In this document: in pieces, positions 8,267-16,968 of the stretch | Layout: each line of letters begins with the position of its first letter | How positions within the stretch are numbered: position 1 is the stretch's first letter | Assembly: GCF_002920895.1 (NCBI RefSeq) | Contig: NZ_PQVG01000004.1 | Span: 186,001-250,000 of the forward strand | DNA from: Flavobacterium alvei | Lineage (GTDB): Bacteria; Bacteroidota; Bacteroidia; Flavobacteriales; Flavobacteriaceae | DNA: 64,000 bases | Reading direction: 5' to 3' | Translations under genes and position numbers: made by a program | The notes under the pieces: model-generated | What the model was told of the DNA's origin: nothing | What the model saw: the letters and a program-made list of their open reading frames with translations, nothing else | Database searches by the model: none

Positions 8267-8923
8267 ATGCTAACAAAAGAAGACATCGCCAAACGCATCG
8301 CCAAAGAAGTCAAGGATAAATACTTTGTAAACCTCGGAATTGGCATTCCAACTTTGGTAGCCAATTATATCCCAAAAGGAATTGAAGTGGAATTTCAGAG
8401 TGAAAACGGCGTTTTGGGAATGGGTCCTTTCCCTTTTGAAGGCGAAGAAGACGCTGATTTAATCAACGCCGGAAAACAAACCATCACGACTTTGGAAGGT
8501 GCTTCTTTCTTTGACTCGGCAACCAGTTTCGGAATGATTCGTGGACAACACGTCGATTTGACAATTCTTGGTGCTATGGAAGTGGCCGAAAACGGCGATA
8601 TTGCCAACTGGAAAATCCCCGAAAAAATGGTCAAAGGAATGGGCGGCGCGATGGATTTGGTCGCTTCAGCCGAGAATATTATCGTGGCAATGATGCACGT
8701 GAACAAAGCGGGAGAAAGCAAAATTCTCAAAAAATGTACTTTGCCTTTAACAGGCGTTGGCTGCGTGAAAAAAGTCGTAACCGAATTGGCCGTTCTCGAA
8801 CTGACTCCAAAAGGTTTTAAACTATTGGAACGTGCGCCTGGTATTTCTGTAGAACATATTATGGCTTCCACCGAAGCTGAATTAATTATCGATGGAGAAA
8901 TTCCGGAAATGGTGATTGATTAA
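8267..8923 (+). CDS. scoB: 3-oxoacid CoA-transferase subunit B
   Basis: A 218-residue beta subunit. The catalytic glutamate lies in the SENGVLGMGPFPFEG motif; this Glu forms the covalent CoA thioester in family I CoA-transferases. The GIGIPTLVANY segment precedes it, as expected. It needs the product of 6842-7543 for activity. The 143-base AT-rich gap before it, downstream of the DUF1311 gene, could hold its own promoter. Confidence 0.93.
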   Translation: MLTKEDIAKRIAKEVKDKYFVNLGIGIPTLVANYIPKGIEVEFQSENGVLGMGPFPFEGEEDADLINAGKQTITTLEGASFFDSATSFGMIRGQHVDLTILGAMEVAENGDIANWKIPEKMVKGMGGAMDLVASAENIIVAMMHVNKAGESKILKKCTLPLTGVGCVKKVVTELAVLELTPKGFKLLERAPGISVEHIMASTEAELIIDGEIPEMVID

Positions 8924-9041
8924 CAACACTTTTCCATAAGTGGTTCTATACTTTCTTAAACTACCGCAACAATTACCCATTTTACCTAAATAATTTTATT
9001 GAAAACCCTAACAATCATACTTTTGAAACAATAATTTCACT

Positions 9042-10121
9042 ATGAAAAAAACAGTTTCTTTTTATGCTATGCATTTATGTATTTGTTTGGCATTTATGAT
9101 TTTACCTTATTTGCTTACTGCTTCAGGGAGTGTTTTTAGTTTGCCAGATTTATCGGGTAGTGGACACGACAGACTGTACTTTTTTACCTATTTTACGTTA
9201 TTGATTTTCTTCTATTTAAACTATTATTATTTAATTCCTAAAGTCTATTTTTCTAATGAAAGAGTAGTGTACTTTTTTCTCATCATCTTGTTTTTTTTAT
9301 TTTTTCTTTGGATGTCTGTTTTTTTCGATAATCCGGAGCGTAATTTTTTGGATTTTAGACCTGTATTTTCCTTTAAAGAAGATTTTCGGCCACCAACACA
9401 CGGAAATTTTTCCCCTTCCAAACATTTTAATCCTAAACCAATGGGAGGCCCACATTCTCAATACGGACACACAATATTAGTTTATTTAATCGGTGTTGTT
9501 ACTAGTTTGTTGATTGCCATTAATATTCGTTTGCAAAAGGTGGAGAAAGACAAAATGAAATCGGAATTGTCTTTTTTGAAAGCACAAATTAATCCTCATT
9601 TTTTGTTCAATACCTTGAATAGTATTTATTCATTAGCCATAAAAAAAGACGATAAAACTGCCGATGCCGTGGTACAATTATCCGAATTAATGCGCTACAT
9701 TATTACCAATGCCAACGATGATGTTATTGCTTTAGAAAAAGAAATCAATTACATTAACAATTTTGTAGAACTTCAAAAAACACGTTTGGGCAATACGGTT
9801 AATGTAGAATATAATGTAGAAGGAAATCCTTATGGCAAGAGTATCACACCACTCATTTTAATTTCGTTTATAGAAAACGCCTTCAAGCACGGGGTAAATC
9901 CCAATCAGGATTCAGAAATTGTTATTAAAATTGATATTGTAAATAATTTTTTGACTTTATTTGTTTCCAATCATAAAGTAGAAAATCTACAATCGGATGG
10001 AGGTATTGGATTGCAAAATACTATAGAAAGATTGACCCTTTTGTATCCCGATAATCACGAATTAAAAATTGACGACAGTCCAAAAAAATATACTGTAACT
10101 TTAACCCTAAAAGTAGGATGA
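9042..10121 (+). CDS. LytS-type membrane sensor histidine kinase
   Basis: A 359-residue kinase of the His_kinase (LytS/YehU) family. The N-terminal half has four hydrophobic segments. A long loop between the third and fourth (about residues 100-148) is rich in Pro and His. The phosphorylation motif QINPHFLFN places the phospho-acceptor at His186, and the ATP-binding N-box reads IENAFKHG. The cognate response regulator follows with an ATGA overlap, so the two are translationally coupled. The signal is unknown; the His-rich non-cytoplasmic loop might bind metal. The 118 bases upstream are AT-rich and contain weak matches to the candidate LytTR repeat found at 10853. Confidence 0.9.
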   Translation: MKKTVSFYAMHLCICLAFMILPYLLTASGSVFSLPDLSGSGHDRLYFFTYFTLLIFFYLNYYYLIPKVYFSNERVVYFFLIILFFLFFLWMSVFFDNPERNFLDFRPVFSFKEDFRPPTHGNFSPSKHFNPKPMGGPHSQYGHTILVYLIGVVTSLLIAINIRLQKVEKDKMKSELSFLKAQINPHFLFNTLNSIYSLAIKKDDKTADAVVQLSELMRYIITNANDDVIALEKEINYINNFVELQKTRLGNTVNVEYNVEGNPYGKSITPLILISFIENAFKHGVNPNQDSEIVIKIDIVNNFLTLFVSNHKVENLQSDGGIGLQNTIERLTLLYPDNHELKIDDSPKKYTVTLTLKVG

Positions 10122-10807
10122 TAAAAGCAATTGCACTAGATGACGAACCGCCAGCACTGGATGTTTTAGAAAGTTTTTGCGACAAAATTGATGTTATCGA
10201 CTTGCAAAAAAAGTTTACTAAATCGGATGATGCTTTCAAATATTTGAAAAAATATCCGGTAGATTTATTGTTTTTAGATATCAATATGCCTTCTATTTCG
10301 GGAATTGATTTTTATAAAAAACTGCCACATAAAACGATGGTCATTTTTACAACTGCTTATTCTGAATATGCTGTGGAAGGATTTACGTTGAGTGCGACCG
10401 ATTATCTTCTGAAACCTTTTTCATTCTCCCGATTTCAGCAGGCGGTAGAAAAAGCCTATTCACAATGGAAAATTCAAAATCAAAATCCCGAACAAAACTA
10501 CCTTTTTATTCGGGCAGATTACAGTTTGATTAAAATTCTAATTTCGGATATATTGTTCATCGAAGGACTGGATGATTACTTGAAAATTCATATTCAAAAC
10601 CAAAAAACAATTGTCGCCAGAATGACTTTGAAAGCAATATTGGAAAAACTCCCAGCGACTGAATTTGCACGGGTACATCGATCGTTTATAGTTCCTATTT
10701 CTAAAATAGAAAAAGTTCGAAATAAAATCATCTTCATTCAGGAAGAAGAGATTCCAGTAAGCGCCAGTTATGAAACTGCTTTTTTTACTTTACTCAACAA
10801 GGATTAA
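10118..10807 (+). CDS. LytTR-family response regulator
   Basis: A 229-residue two-domain regulator. The receiver domain has the acidic pocket ALDDEPP near the N-terminus, phospho-acceptor Asp54 in LLFLDINMPS and the conserved Lys in LLKPFSF. The C-terminal LytTR DNA-binding domain runs from about residue 125 to the end and includes the ARVHRSFIVP motif. LytTR proteins typically bind paired direct repeats about two helical turns apart. Such a pair lies immediately downstream (10853-10885), in front of the next gene. Confidence 0.92.
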   Translation: MIKAIALDDEPPALDVLESFCDKIDVIDLQKKFTKSDDAFKYLKKYPVDLLFLDINMPSISGIDFYKKLPHKTMVIFTTAYSEYAVEGFTLSATDYLLKPFSFSRFQQAVEKAYSQWKIQNQNPEQNYLFIRADYSLIKILISDILFIEGLDDYLKIHIQNQKTIVARMTLKAILEKLPATEFARVHRSFIVPISKIEKVRNKIIFIQEEEIPVSASYETAFFTLLNKD

Positions 10808-10852
10808 TTTTTATTGTTAAAAAATTACAAATTCAACTTTATTTTCATCCAT

Positions 10853-10885
10853 TTACCTCATAAAAACAATCTATTACCTCATAAA
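10853..10885. promoter_or_regulatory. 12-bp direct repeat with 21-bp period: candidate LytTR operator
   Basis: TTACCTCATAAA occurs at 10853-10864 and again, identical, at 10874-10885. The period is exactly 21 bp, two turns of B-DNA. LytTR-domain regulators bind direct repeats with this geometry (established for the AgrA/LytTR class). The pair lies between the LytTR regulator gene and the dioxygenase-like gene that starts at 10945, so control of the latter is the direct inference. The actual binding sequence of this regulator is unknown. Confidence 0.6.
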
Positions 10886-10944
10886 TTTATAAACTTTTGT
10901 GAGTTTAAATACTTTTATATCCGTAACCTTAAAATACTATTATT

Positions 10945-11700
10945 ATGGAAAGAAAAGAATTTTTAAGAGGATTAGGTTTAGCTGGTCTTGGTGCTTTGAC
11001 CATTCCTGTAATTAAAGCCTGTAGTAGTGATGATGCTTCTTCTTCTTCTACATCAACAACAGACACTACCCAAGCTACAAATACAGGAGGATCAACAAAT
11101 ACTTCTTGTTCGGTTACTTCGTCAGAAACCGCTGGCCCGTTTCCAACCAAATCACCTTCTTCATTAGTTACGGCAAATATTGTAAGTGATAGAACAGGTG
11201 TAGGATTCACAATCAATATCACCATCAAAAATACCAATGCCAGCTGTGCAGTATTGGCTGGAGCCATTGTCGATATTTGGCATTGCGACAAAGACGGTTA
11301 TTATTCTGAATACGGAGGAACTTCAATGCAGTCAGCCGATTTTACAAGCGCTCATTTCTTAAGAGGCAGACAAACAACCAATGCTAACGGACTGGTTAGT
11401 TTTACCTCTATTTTTCCGGGTTGGTACACCAGTAGAGCAACTCACATTCACGTACATATTTACAACGCTTCGGGAACTTCGTTACTGGTTACTCAAATTG
11501 CTTTTCCAGAAGGTTCAGGAAGTGCCGTAGCACTAGTCAATGCGTCAACAGCCAATGGATATACCAAAGGATTATCGGGTTATACCTATAATGCTTCTGA
11601 TAATGTGTTTTCTGATAGTGTAGCCAATGAAATGTCCACCGTTACCGGAAGTGTAGCCGCTGGATTTATTTTAACACATACTATAAATGTTGCAGGTTGA
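10945..11700 (+). CDS. Exported intradiol-ring-cleavage dioxygenase-like protein
   Basis: A 251-residue protein whose core matches the intradiol dioxygenase beta-sandwich (protocatechuate/catechol dioxygenase superfamily). Non-heme Fe(III) ligands in this family are two Tyr and two His. Candidates are in DIWHCDKDGYYS and FPGWYTSRATHIHVHIY. Unlike aromatic-catabolism enzymes it is exported. The N-terminus reads RKEFLRGLGLAG, resembling a Tat signal with a single Arg, and is followed by a Cys at about residue 26 and a Ser/Thr-rich linker, so it may be a lipoprotein. Secreted members occur across Bacteroidota, and their substrates are poorly known. It is preceded by the candidate LytTR operator. 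Confidence 0.82.
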   Translation: MERKEFLRGLGLAGLGALTIPVIKACSSDDASSSSTSTTDTTQATNTGGSTNTSCSVTSSETAGPFPTKSPSSLVTANIVSDRTGVGFTINITIKNTNASCAVLAGAIVDIWHCDKDGYYSEYGGTSMQSADFTSAHFLRGRQTTNANGLVSFTSIFPGWYTSRATHIHVHIYNASGTSLLVTQIAFPEGSGSAVALVNASTANGYTKGLSGYTYNASDNVFSDSVANEMSTVTGSVAAGFILTHTINVAG

Positions 11701-11730
11701 TTTTTGAATTAGTAAAAAAATGACGCCAAA

Positions 11731-11768
11731 ACCTGTAAGATTTCTAGATTTTGCAGGTAATTTTTTTA
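11731..11768 (+). terminator. Weak terminator after the dioxygenase-like gene
   Basis: ACCTGTAA (11731-11738) pairs, with one G-U wobble, with TTGCAGGT (11751-11758), followed by a run of seven T. It is a short stem with a reasonable U-tract. Confidence 0.45.
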
Positions 11769-11787
11769 ATTGTCAAAAGCTATTTAT

Positions 11788-12477
11788 ATGATACAACAGC
11801 ATCTTGCCCAAATATATAAAGCCGATTTTCGAGGAGAAACCACATCCGAAAGTTTTAAACGCCTGTCTACTTTCAATTTCGAAAACTATCAAAATGATTC
11901 CAGAAAACCATTTGGGTCTTTGCAATTTTTGAATGAAGAAATACTGGCTCCAAAACACAAACAAACAACTGCTGCATCATCTAATATAGAGTTATTCATT
12001 TTACCTCTTTTTGGCGGTATAGAATACAAAGACAGTTTGGGAAACGAAAATTTCATAAGAGTAGAACAAATACAGCACATAACAAACCAAAAAGGAATGT
12101 CATTTGAAGTTTCTAATCCTTTTGATGAAAATGTGAGTTATCTACAAATGGGTTTCGACTTTAAAAATTCAGGTTTTCAAAACAATTCCAAGCCCGTTGA
12201 TTTTGATTTAACCCAAAAAAATCAATTGATTTCTCTCTTTAAAACTAGAAATTCACAGGGTTTTATCGGAATTTACGAAGGCAGAAAAGAAGGCTTTTAC
12301 CAGCTTAAAAATACATCAAATGGCATTTTTGTTTTTGTTATTAACGGTGCTTTTGAAATCGAAAACCGATTGTTAGAATCTAAAGACGGATTGAGTTTGC
12401 AACAAATAGATACCATAGAATGGGAAGCATTGTCTGAAAATGCGATTCTTTTAGTATTGGAAATTTCTTTAAAATAA
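11788..12477 (+). CDS. Pirin-like cupin protein
   Basis: From the ATG at 11788 the protein has 229 residues. The segment LPLFGGIEYKDSLGN matches the pirin/YhaK block that normally reads HPHRGIE...DSLG. The metal-binding His and Glu residues usual in pirins are not obvious here, so it may be a non-metal or degenerate bicupin. A second cupin-like half follows after about residue 150 (KEGFYQLKNTSNGIFVFVI). An upstream in-frame TTG at 11770 is a weaker start. It is followed 6 bases later by an unknown gene, forming a small operon. Function is unknown beyond the fold. Confidence 0.6.
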   Translation: MIQQHLAQIYKADFRGETTSESFKRLSTFNFENYQNDSRKPFGSLQFLNEEILAPKHKQTTAASSNIELFILPLFGGIEYKDSLGNENFIRVEQIQHITNQKGMSFEVSNPFDENVSYLQMGFDFKNSGFQNNSKPVDFDLTQKNQLISLFKTRNSQGFIGIYEGRKEGFYQLKNTSNGIFVFVINGAFEIENRLLESKDGLSLQQIDTIEWEALSENAILLVLEISLK

Positions 12478-12483
12478 ACCATT

Positions 12484-12987
12484 ATGAAAGCCATAATACG
12501 ATTAGCCTACCGAATTATAATCGACAACTCCTCTACATTCCTTTGGGACAAATATGTTTGGGAAGACACCTACAAAGAATATTTAATGCAAAACCAGCAA
12601 TTTAACTCGAAAGAGAAACCCAAAAACACATTCAGAGAATTATTGTCAGAAAATGAAAAAGCAGTACAGTTGCATTATTTAGTGGGCATAGCCGCAAATG
12701 GTTATATCGAACAATTAAAAGGAAATTTTCATCGCGTTACCGATGTATTGGGAAACAATCATTTCCCCTTTGTCAATTACAAGCTAGATATTATCAACAC
12801 TGACATCACCGATATTTCGAAACACAAAGTCGGGATTACTTTTTATTCGCCTTTGCTTACTTATTTAGGCGTGGTAGAAAACCATTATTTAGTTTCAAAA
12901 ACCACCGATGATGTAGATGGTTTGGAGACTATTATGTTTCCTGTACAACCCCGTTTATCTATATGTTATTACGAAAAGAAAACTTAA
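12484..12987 (+). CDS. Protein of unknown function (167 residues)
   Basis: I do not recognise the family. There is no signal peptide or membrane segment. The sequence is mixed alpha/beta, with a charged middle (NSKEKPKNTF) and a C-terminal half that reads like a beta sheet (KVGITFYSPLLTYLG, then SICYYEKKT). It starts 6 bases after the pirin-like gene and ends in a convergent terminator, so it belongs to that unit. Codon usage looks like that of its neighbours. Confidence 0.7.
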   Translation: MKAIIRLAYRIIIDNSSTFLWDKYVWEDTYKEYLMQNQQFNSKEKPKNTFRELLSENEKAVQLHYLVGIAANGYIEQLKGNFHRVTDVLGNNHFPFVNYKLDIINTDITDISKHKVGITFYSPLLTYLGVVENHYLVSKTTDDVDGLETIMFPVQPRLSICYYEKKT

Positions 12988-13002
12988 ATTGACTTTCTTA
13001 AA

Positions 13003-13036
13003 ATAAAATGACCGCCAACATTGACGGTCATTTAAA
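13003..13036. terminator. Bidirectional terminator between convergent genes
   Basis: AAATGACCG (13006-13014) pairs with CGGTCATTT (13025-13033), with A/T-rich flanks on both sides. It separates the plus-strand gene ending at 12987 from the fumarase gene ending at 13058 on the minus strand and can serve both. Confidence 0.7.
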
Positions 13037-13057
13037 AATAAACTCTTTTTATTTTAT

Positions 13058-14659
13058 CTACAAATTCGCAAAGAAATCATTCCCTTTATCATCTGTAATA
13101 ATAAAAGCAGGAAAATCTTTAATGGTGATTTTACGAACAGCTTCCATACCTAATTCTTCAAAGTCAACTACCTCAACCGAAAGAATGTTTTCTTTGGCTA
13201 AAATCGCCGCTGGTCCTCCAATGGAACCTAAATAGAATCCACCGTAAGTTTTACAAGCATTCATCACATCTTTGGTTCGGTTTCCTTTGGCCAGCATTAC
13301 CATACTGCCGCCATTTCTTTGGAATTCCTCAACATACACATCCATACGTCCCGCAGTAGTTGGTCCAAAACTTCCCGATGGCATTCCTTCCGGTGTTTTG
13401 GCAGGTCCTGCGTAGTAAATTGGGTGGTTTTTGAAATATTCTGGCATTGGTTTACCAGCATCCAATAATTCCTTGATTTTGGCGTGGGCAATGTCACGGG
13501 CTACAATCAAAGTTCCATTCAATTTCAAACGGGTTTTGATTGGATATTGCGATAATTTTTTAAGAATATCGGCCATTGGTTGGTTCAAATCCACCTCAAC
13601 CGCTTCTTCTAAATGTGGTGGAGTTGCAGGCAAAAATTGTTTTGGATTGACTTCCAATTGTTCTACGAAAATACCGTCTTTGGTGATTTTTCCTTTGATA
13701 TTTCTATCGGCCGAACAAGAAACTCCCAATCCAACCGGACAAGAAGCGGCGTGGCGTGGCAAACGAATCACTCGAACATCGTGGGTGAAATATTTTCCAC
13801 CAAACTGCGCTCCGATTTGACTTTCTTGGCAAATTAACTGTACTCTTTTTTCCCATTCCAAATCACGGAAAGCCTGACCGGCCATATTTCCTGATGTTGG
13901 CAAATTATCAAAATAACCCGCCGATGCTTTTTTCACGGCAGCCAAATTTGCTTCGGCAGAAGTTCCTCCAATCACTAAAGCCAAGTGATAGGGCGGACAA
14001 GCCGAAGTTCCTAAATCCATTATTTTGGCACGGATGAAAGCATCCAAAGATTTTTCGTTCAGCAAGGATTTTGTTTGTTGGTACAAATAGGTTTTGTTGG
14101 CAGAACCACCGCCTTTTGCCAAGAACAAAAACTCATAAGTAGCTCCTTTTTTGGCATAAATATCAATTTGTGCCGGAAGATTCGAACCCGAATTTTTTTC
14201 TTCAAACATACTAATTGGTACAATTTGAGAATAACGAAGGTTTTTTTCTTGATAGGTATTAAAAATTCCTCTGGAAAGCCATTCGGCATCATCAACGCCT
14301 GTATATACGTTTTCGCCTTTTTTAGCCATTACAATCGCCGTTCCGGTATCTTGACACGAAGGCAATTCCCCATCAATAGCCACTACTGCATTTTGCAATA
14401 AATTATAGGCTACAAATCGGTCGTTGTCGGTTGCTTCTGGATCATCCAAAATGGCTTTTAGTTTTTCTAAATGCGAAGTTCGCAACATAAACGAAACATC
14501 TTTCAATGCTTCTTGTGCCAACAATTCTAAGCCTTTTGGGTCAACAGTAAGAATTTCTCTGTCGCCTAGTTTTTCTACTTTTACAAAATCGGAAGTGATT
14601 TTGCGGTATTGAGTATCGTCTTTTAAAATTGGATAAGGATCCTGGTATATAAAGTCCAT
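13058..14659 (-). CDS. fumA: Class I fumarate hydratase
   Basis: A 533-residue one-subunit class I fumarase, an oxygen-sensitive [4Fe-4S] enzyme that interconverts fumarate and malate in the TCA cycle. The cluster cysteines are seen in [23 protein letters not shown] and the [10 protein letters not shown] region. The C-terminal beta-type domain (from about residue 370) has [15 protein letters not shown] and the [13 protein letters not shown] block. Length is normal for FumA/FumB-type enzymes. It is transcribed alone, with a shared terminator at its 3' end. Confidence 0.95.
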   Translation of the reverse strand: MDFIYQDPYPILKDDTQYRKITSDFVKVEKLGDREILTVDPKGLELLAQEALKDVSFMLRTSHLEKLKAILDDPEATDNDRFVAYNLLQNAVVAIDGELPSCQDTGTAIVMAKKGENVYTGVDDAEWLSRGIFNTYQEKNLRYSQIVPISMFEEKNSGSNLPAQIDIYAKKGATYEFLFLAKGGGSANKTYLYQQTKSLLNEKSLDAFIRAKIMDLGTSACPPYHLALVIGGTSAEANLAAVKKASAGYFDNLPTSGNMAGQAFRDLEWEKRVQLICQESQIGAQFGGKYFTHDVRVIRLPRHAASCPVGLGVSCSADRNIKGKITKDGIFVEQLEVNPKQFLPATPPHLEEAVEVDLNQPMADILKKLSQYPIKTRLKLNGTLIVARDIAHAKIKELLDAGKPMPEYFKNHPIYYAGPAKTPEGMPSGSFGPTTAGRMDVYVEEFQRNGGSMVMLAKGNRTKDVMNACKTYGGFYLGSIGGPAAILAKENILSVEVVDFEELGMEAVRKITIKDFPAFIITDDKGNDFFANL

Positions 14660-14781
14660 AATTTGAGTTTTTTTAGAACGTCAAAGATAAGAATTGTAGA
14701 AAGAAATCTTTGCGATTTATATCAAGAACCGCTATAAATTAGTGAAATAATTAACATATTGACTTTGATTAGTAGAAACAA

Positions 14782-14820
14782 AAAAAGCTACAAACTTTAA
14801 GATTGTAGCTTTTTATAATT
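14782..14820. terminator. Terminator of the FKBP lipoprotein gene
   Basis: A 12-bp perfect stem, AAAAAGCTACAA (14782-14793) with TTGTAGCTTTTT (14803-14814). It lies downstream of the minus-strand FKBP gene that ends at 14836, and on that strand runs into a T-rich tail. The same GCTACAA/TTGTAGC stem recurs in two other terminators in this window (37992 and 38734). Confidence 0.75.
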
Positions 14821-14835
14821 GTATTGGAATTGAAA

Positions 14836-15294
14836 TTAATTCACCGTAATTAGATTAATATCAAAAATCAAGGCCGAACCTCCTGGAATTGGACCAGCAC
14901 CATCGGGACCGTAGCCTAATTCAGATGGAATCAAAAGAATTCCTTTGCCTCCTTCTTTAAAATACGGAATTCCTTCCGTCCAACCTTTGATTACATTCTG
15001 CAATGGAAAAGAAATTCCTTTTTCATCGCTTTGATCAAAGACTTCTTTATTGGTAAAATAGCCTTTGTATGCAACCGTAACTTCTGAATTGGCATCGGGT
15101 TGTTTTCCGGTTCCTGCTTCTTCAATTACATAATACAAACCCGATTCGGTTCGTTTTGCTTTTAAATGATTATCGGCAATGTATTTTAGGATTTCCGTTT
15201 CATTATCGATTTTTGGGGTGGCAATTTCTTCTTTTTTCTTGGGGTTACAAGAGATTAAAACAACAACTAGTAGAGCTAGAAAAGAATGTTTCAT
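14836..15294 (-). CDS. FKBP-type peptidyl-prolyl isomerase lipoprotein
   Basis: A 152-residue lipoprotein with a signal peptide ending LISC (Cys16), a charged linker, then a single FKBP domain from about residue 55. It has the family blocks VTVAYKGYF, VIKGWTEGIPYFKEGGK and PSELGYG. It would catalyse proline isomerisation, assisting folding of envelope proteins. Flavobacterial GldI is also an FKBP lipoprotein, but it is longer as I recall, so I leave the symbol blank. It is followed by a strong terminator and preceded by a tiny hydrophobic reading frame on the same strand. Confidence 0.9.
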   Translation of the reverse strand: MKHSFLALLVVVLISCNPKKKEEIATPKIDNETEILKYIADNHLKAKRTESGLYYVIEEAGTGKQPDANSEVTVAYKGYFTNKEVFDQSDEKGISFPLQNVIKGWTEGIPYFKEGGKGILLIPSELGYGPDGAGPIPGGSALIFDINLITVN

Positions 15295-15316
15295 AGTTTT
15301 TATATTGTATTTATTT

Positions 15317-15388
15317 TTAAGTTAATATGCTTGTAAGCAAGAATAAAATAACTAAAGCTATAGCAATGTATTTAGCATATTTTGACAT
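15317..15388 (-). CDS. Candidate 23-residue membrane microprotein
   Basis: An ATG at 15388 opens a 23-codon frame ending in TAA at 15317. The peptide begins MSKYAKY and continues as one uninterrupted hydrophobic helix (AIALVILFLL) with a short polar end, like a single-pass membrane microprotein. The leader is A-rich (ACAAACAAAATG), the usual style of initiation here. It lies between the SpmAB-like gene and the FKBP gene on the same strand. No homologue is known to me; chance occurrence is possible in AT-rich DNA. Confidence 0.4.
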   Translation of the reverse strand: MSKYAKYIAIALVILFLLTSILT

Positions 15389-15470
15389 TTTGTTTGTGGT
15401 TTAATGGGTTATTAAATGATTTCGTATAAAAATCAAAAGAAAGAAAAATAGATTAAAACTCCTAATATTA

Positions 15471-15507
15471 TTTTTCAATCAACGTATGGAATCCGCTGAT
15501 TGAAAAA
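15471..15507. other. Hairpin downstream of the SpmAB-like gene
   Basis: TTTTTCAATCA (15471-15481) pairs perfectly with TGATTGAAAAA (15497-15507), an 11-bp stem and 15-base loop. It lies just past the 3' end of the minus-strand gene that stops at 15529. There is no proper U-tract beyond the stem, so it may stabilise the 3' end rather than terminate transcription. Confidence 0.45.
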
Positions 15508-15528
15508 ACATTTTTATTCGTTACATTT

Positions 15529-16968
15529 TTAAAAAAACCAGCTCGCCACAAAAATTGCTGTAATCACACAAATCACATCTACCAAAAGCATTGTTCCCAG
15601 AGCGTAACGAGTATTTTTGATATTCACCGAACCAAAGTAAACCGCAATCACATAAAAAGTACTTTCAGCACTGCACTGAAAAATGCTGCTCAATCGTCCT
15701 GTCATCGAATCGGCACCAAAAGTATTCATTGAATCTATCAAAAATCCTCTTGAACCCGCAGAACTGAACGGTCTTAGCAATGCAACTGGCAAAGCATCTG
15801 TAATTTCTTTGCTTACTCCCATATTCGAAAAAGCAAAAGCAATCCAATTGCTAATAATTTCAAACAAACCACTGTTTCTGAATAACGAAATGGCTACTAA
15901 CATTCCTAAAACATAAGGAAAAATAGTAACTCCAGTTTTTACACCATTATTCGCTCCCGATACAAAAGCTTCATAAACAGTCGTATTTGCCTCGGTAAAT
16001 TTTTTCTCTTTTATAAACGAAAAGATCAAAGTAAAAACAATAATCCCAACCAATATCAAAGCCGAAAGATTAGAGGTAAAATAGTTTTTGCCAATTAAAT
16101 CCAAATGGTTCACGTACATCAGCAAACCAATAATGGCAGCAATTAATGTAATCAAGCCCACAACCAAAGAGGCACTTTTGAAGTTGATTTTTTGTTTGAT
16201 TCCCACAATCAAGAAAGCGGCAATTGTACCGATAAATGAAGTGATAATACAAGGCAACATTACATCGGCGGGGTTCGTAGCATTGGCGGCAGCACGATAG
16301 CCAATAATAGAAGTTGCTATCAAAGTAAGTCCCGAAGCGTGCAAACACATAAACATGATTTGCGCATCACTCGCCTTGTCTTTTTCGGGATTTATTTCTT
16401 GCAAACTTTCCATTGCTTTCAATCCGAAAGGTGTGGCAGCCGAATCCAATCCTAAGAAATTGGCGGCAAAATTTAAAGTCATATATGAAATAGAAGGATG
16501 GTCTTTTGGAACGCTCGGAAATACTTTTACAAAAACGGGACTCAACATTTTAGCTAATTTCCCAGAGGCTCCAGAAATGATTAAAAGCTCCATCAGTCCA
16601 CAGAAAAAAGCCAAATACGCCATCAATGGCAAAATCAAATCCAGCAAAGTGGCTTTACAAGTCGGCAACAAACCATCCGATTTTTGAACTCCACTGAAAA
16701 TTTTTACGGTTTTGTTTTTATAAACATAAGTAGTATCGGCGTTTAAAGTATCTCTGTTGATTATAAAAGTTTTTTCATCGGATTTATTGATGCTGTCTTT
16801 TATAAAAACAGGAATCTGATCGATATATTTTTCTGAAATCAGAATAGGATCGTCTTTTTTTCCGTTCAAAACATTGTCAATACTATAACTGTTCCCCGAA
16901 AACAAACTAAAAATCACAAATGCAATCGACGAAATGAAAATAACCAACCAAAATCTACTTAATACCAT
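15529..16968 (-). CDS. Nucleoside-recognition (Gate) domain membrane protein, fused SpmA/SpmB type
   Basis: From the ATG at 16968 the protein has 479 residues and at least ten hydrophobic segments. Two Gate-type halves are visible: one around LLPTCKATLLDLILPLMAYLAF and LNFAANFLGLDSAATPFGLKAMESL, matching SpmA, and a C-terminal one around SGANNGVKTGVTIFPYVLG and SAGSRGFLIDSM, matching SpmB. Fused SpmAB proteins are common in Bacteroidota, which do not sporulate, and their transport substrate is unknown. A region of about 75 residues after the first helix appears non-cytoplasmic. The upstream gene overlaps it by 14 bases. A start at 17019 would extend deep into that gene and was rejected. Confidence 0.85.
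   Translation of the reverse strand: MVLSRFWLVIFISSIAFVIFSLFSGNSYSIDNVLNGKKDDPILISEKYIDQIPVFIKDSINKSDEKTFIINRDTLNADTTYVYKNKTVKIFSGVQKSDGLLPTCKATLLDLILPLMAYLAFFCGLMELLIISGASGKLAKMLSPVFVKVFPSVPKDHPSISYMTLNFAANFLGLDSAATPFGLKAMESLQEINPEKDKASDAQIMFMCLHASGLTLIATSIIGYRAAANATNPADVMLPCIITSFIGTIAAFLIVGIKQKINFKSASLVVGLITLIAAIIGLLMYVNHLDLIGKNYFTSNLSALILVGIIVFTLIFSFIKEKKFTEANTTVYEAFVSGANNGVKTGVTIFPYVLGMLVAISLFRNSGLFEIISNWIAFAFSNMGVSKEITDALPVALLRPFSSAGSRGFLIDSMNTFGADSMTGRLSSIFQCSAESTFYVIAVYFGSVNIKNTRYALGTMLLVDVICVITAIFVASWFF

Noticed and set aside
8961..8990. LytTR half-sites before the kinase gene as a second operator
   Set aside because: Only seven of nine bases agree between the two halves and the region is AT-rich; kept as a comment, not a feature.
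13431..13837. Plus-strand frames opposite the fumarase gene
   Set aside because: They are antisense shadows of a well-supported class I fumarase.
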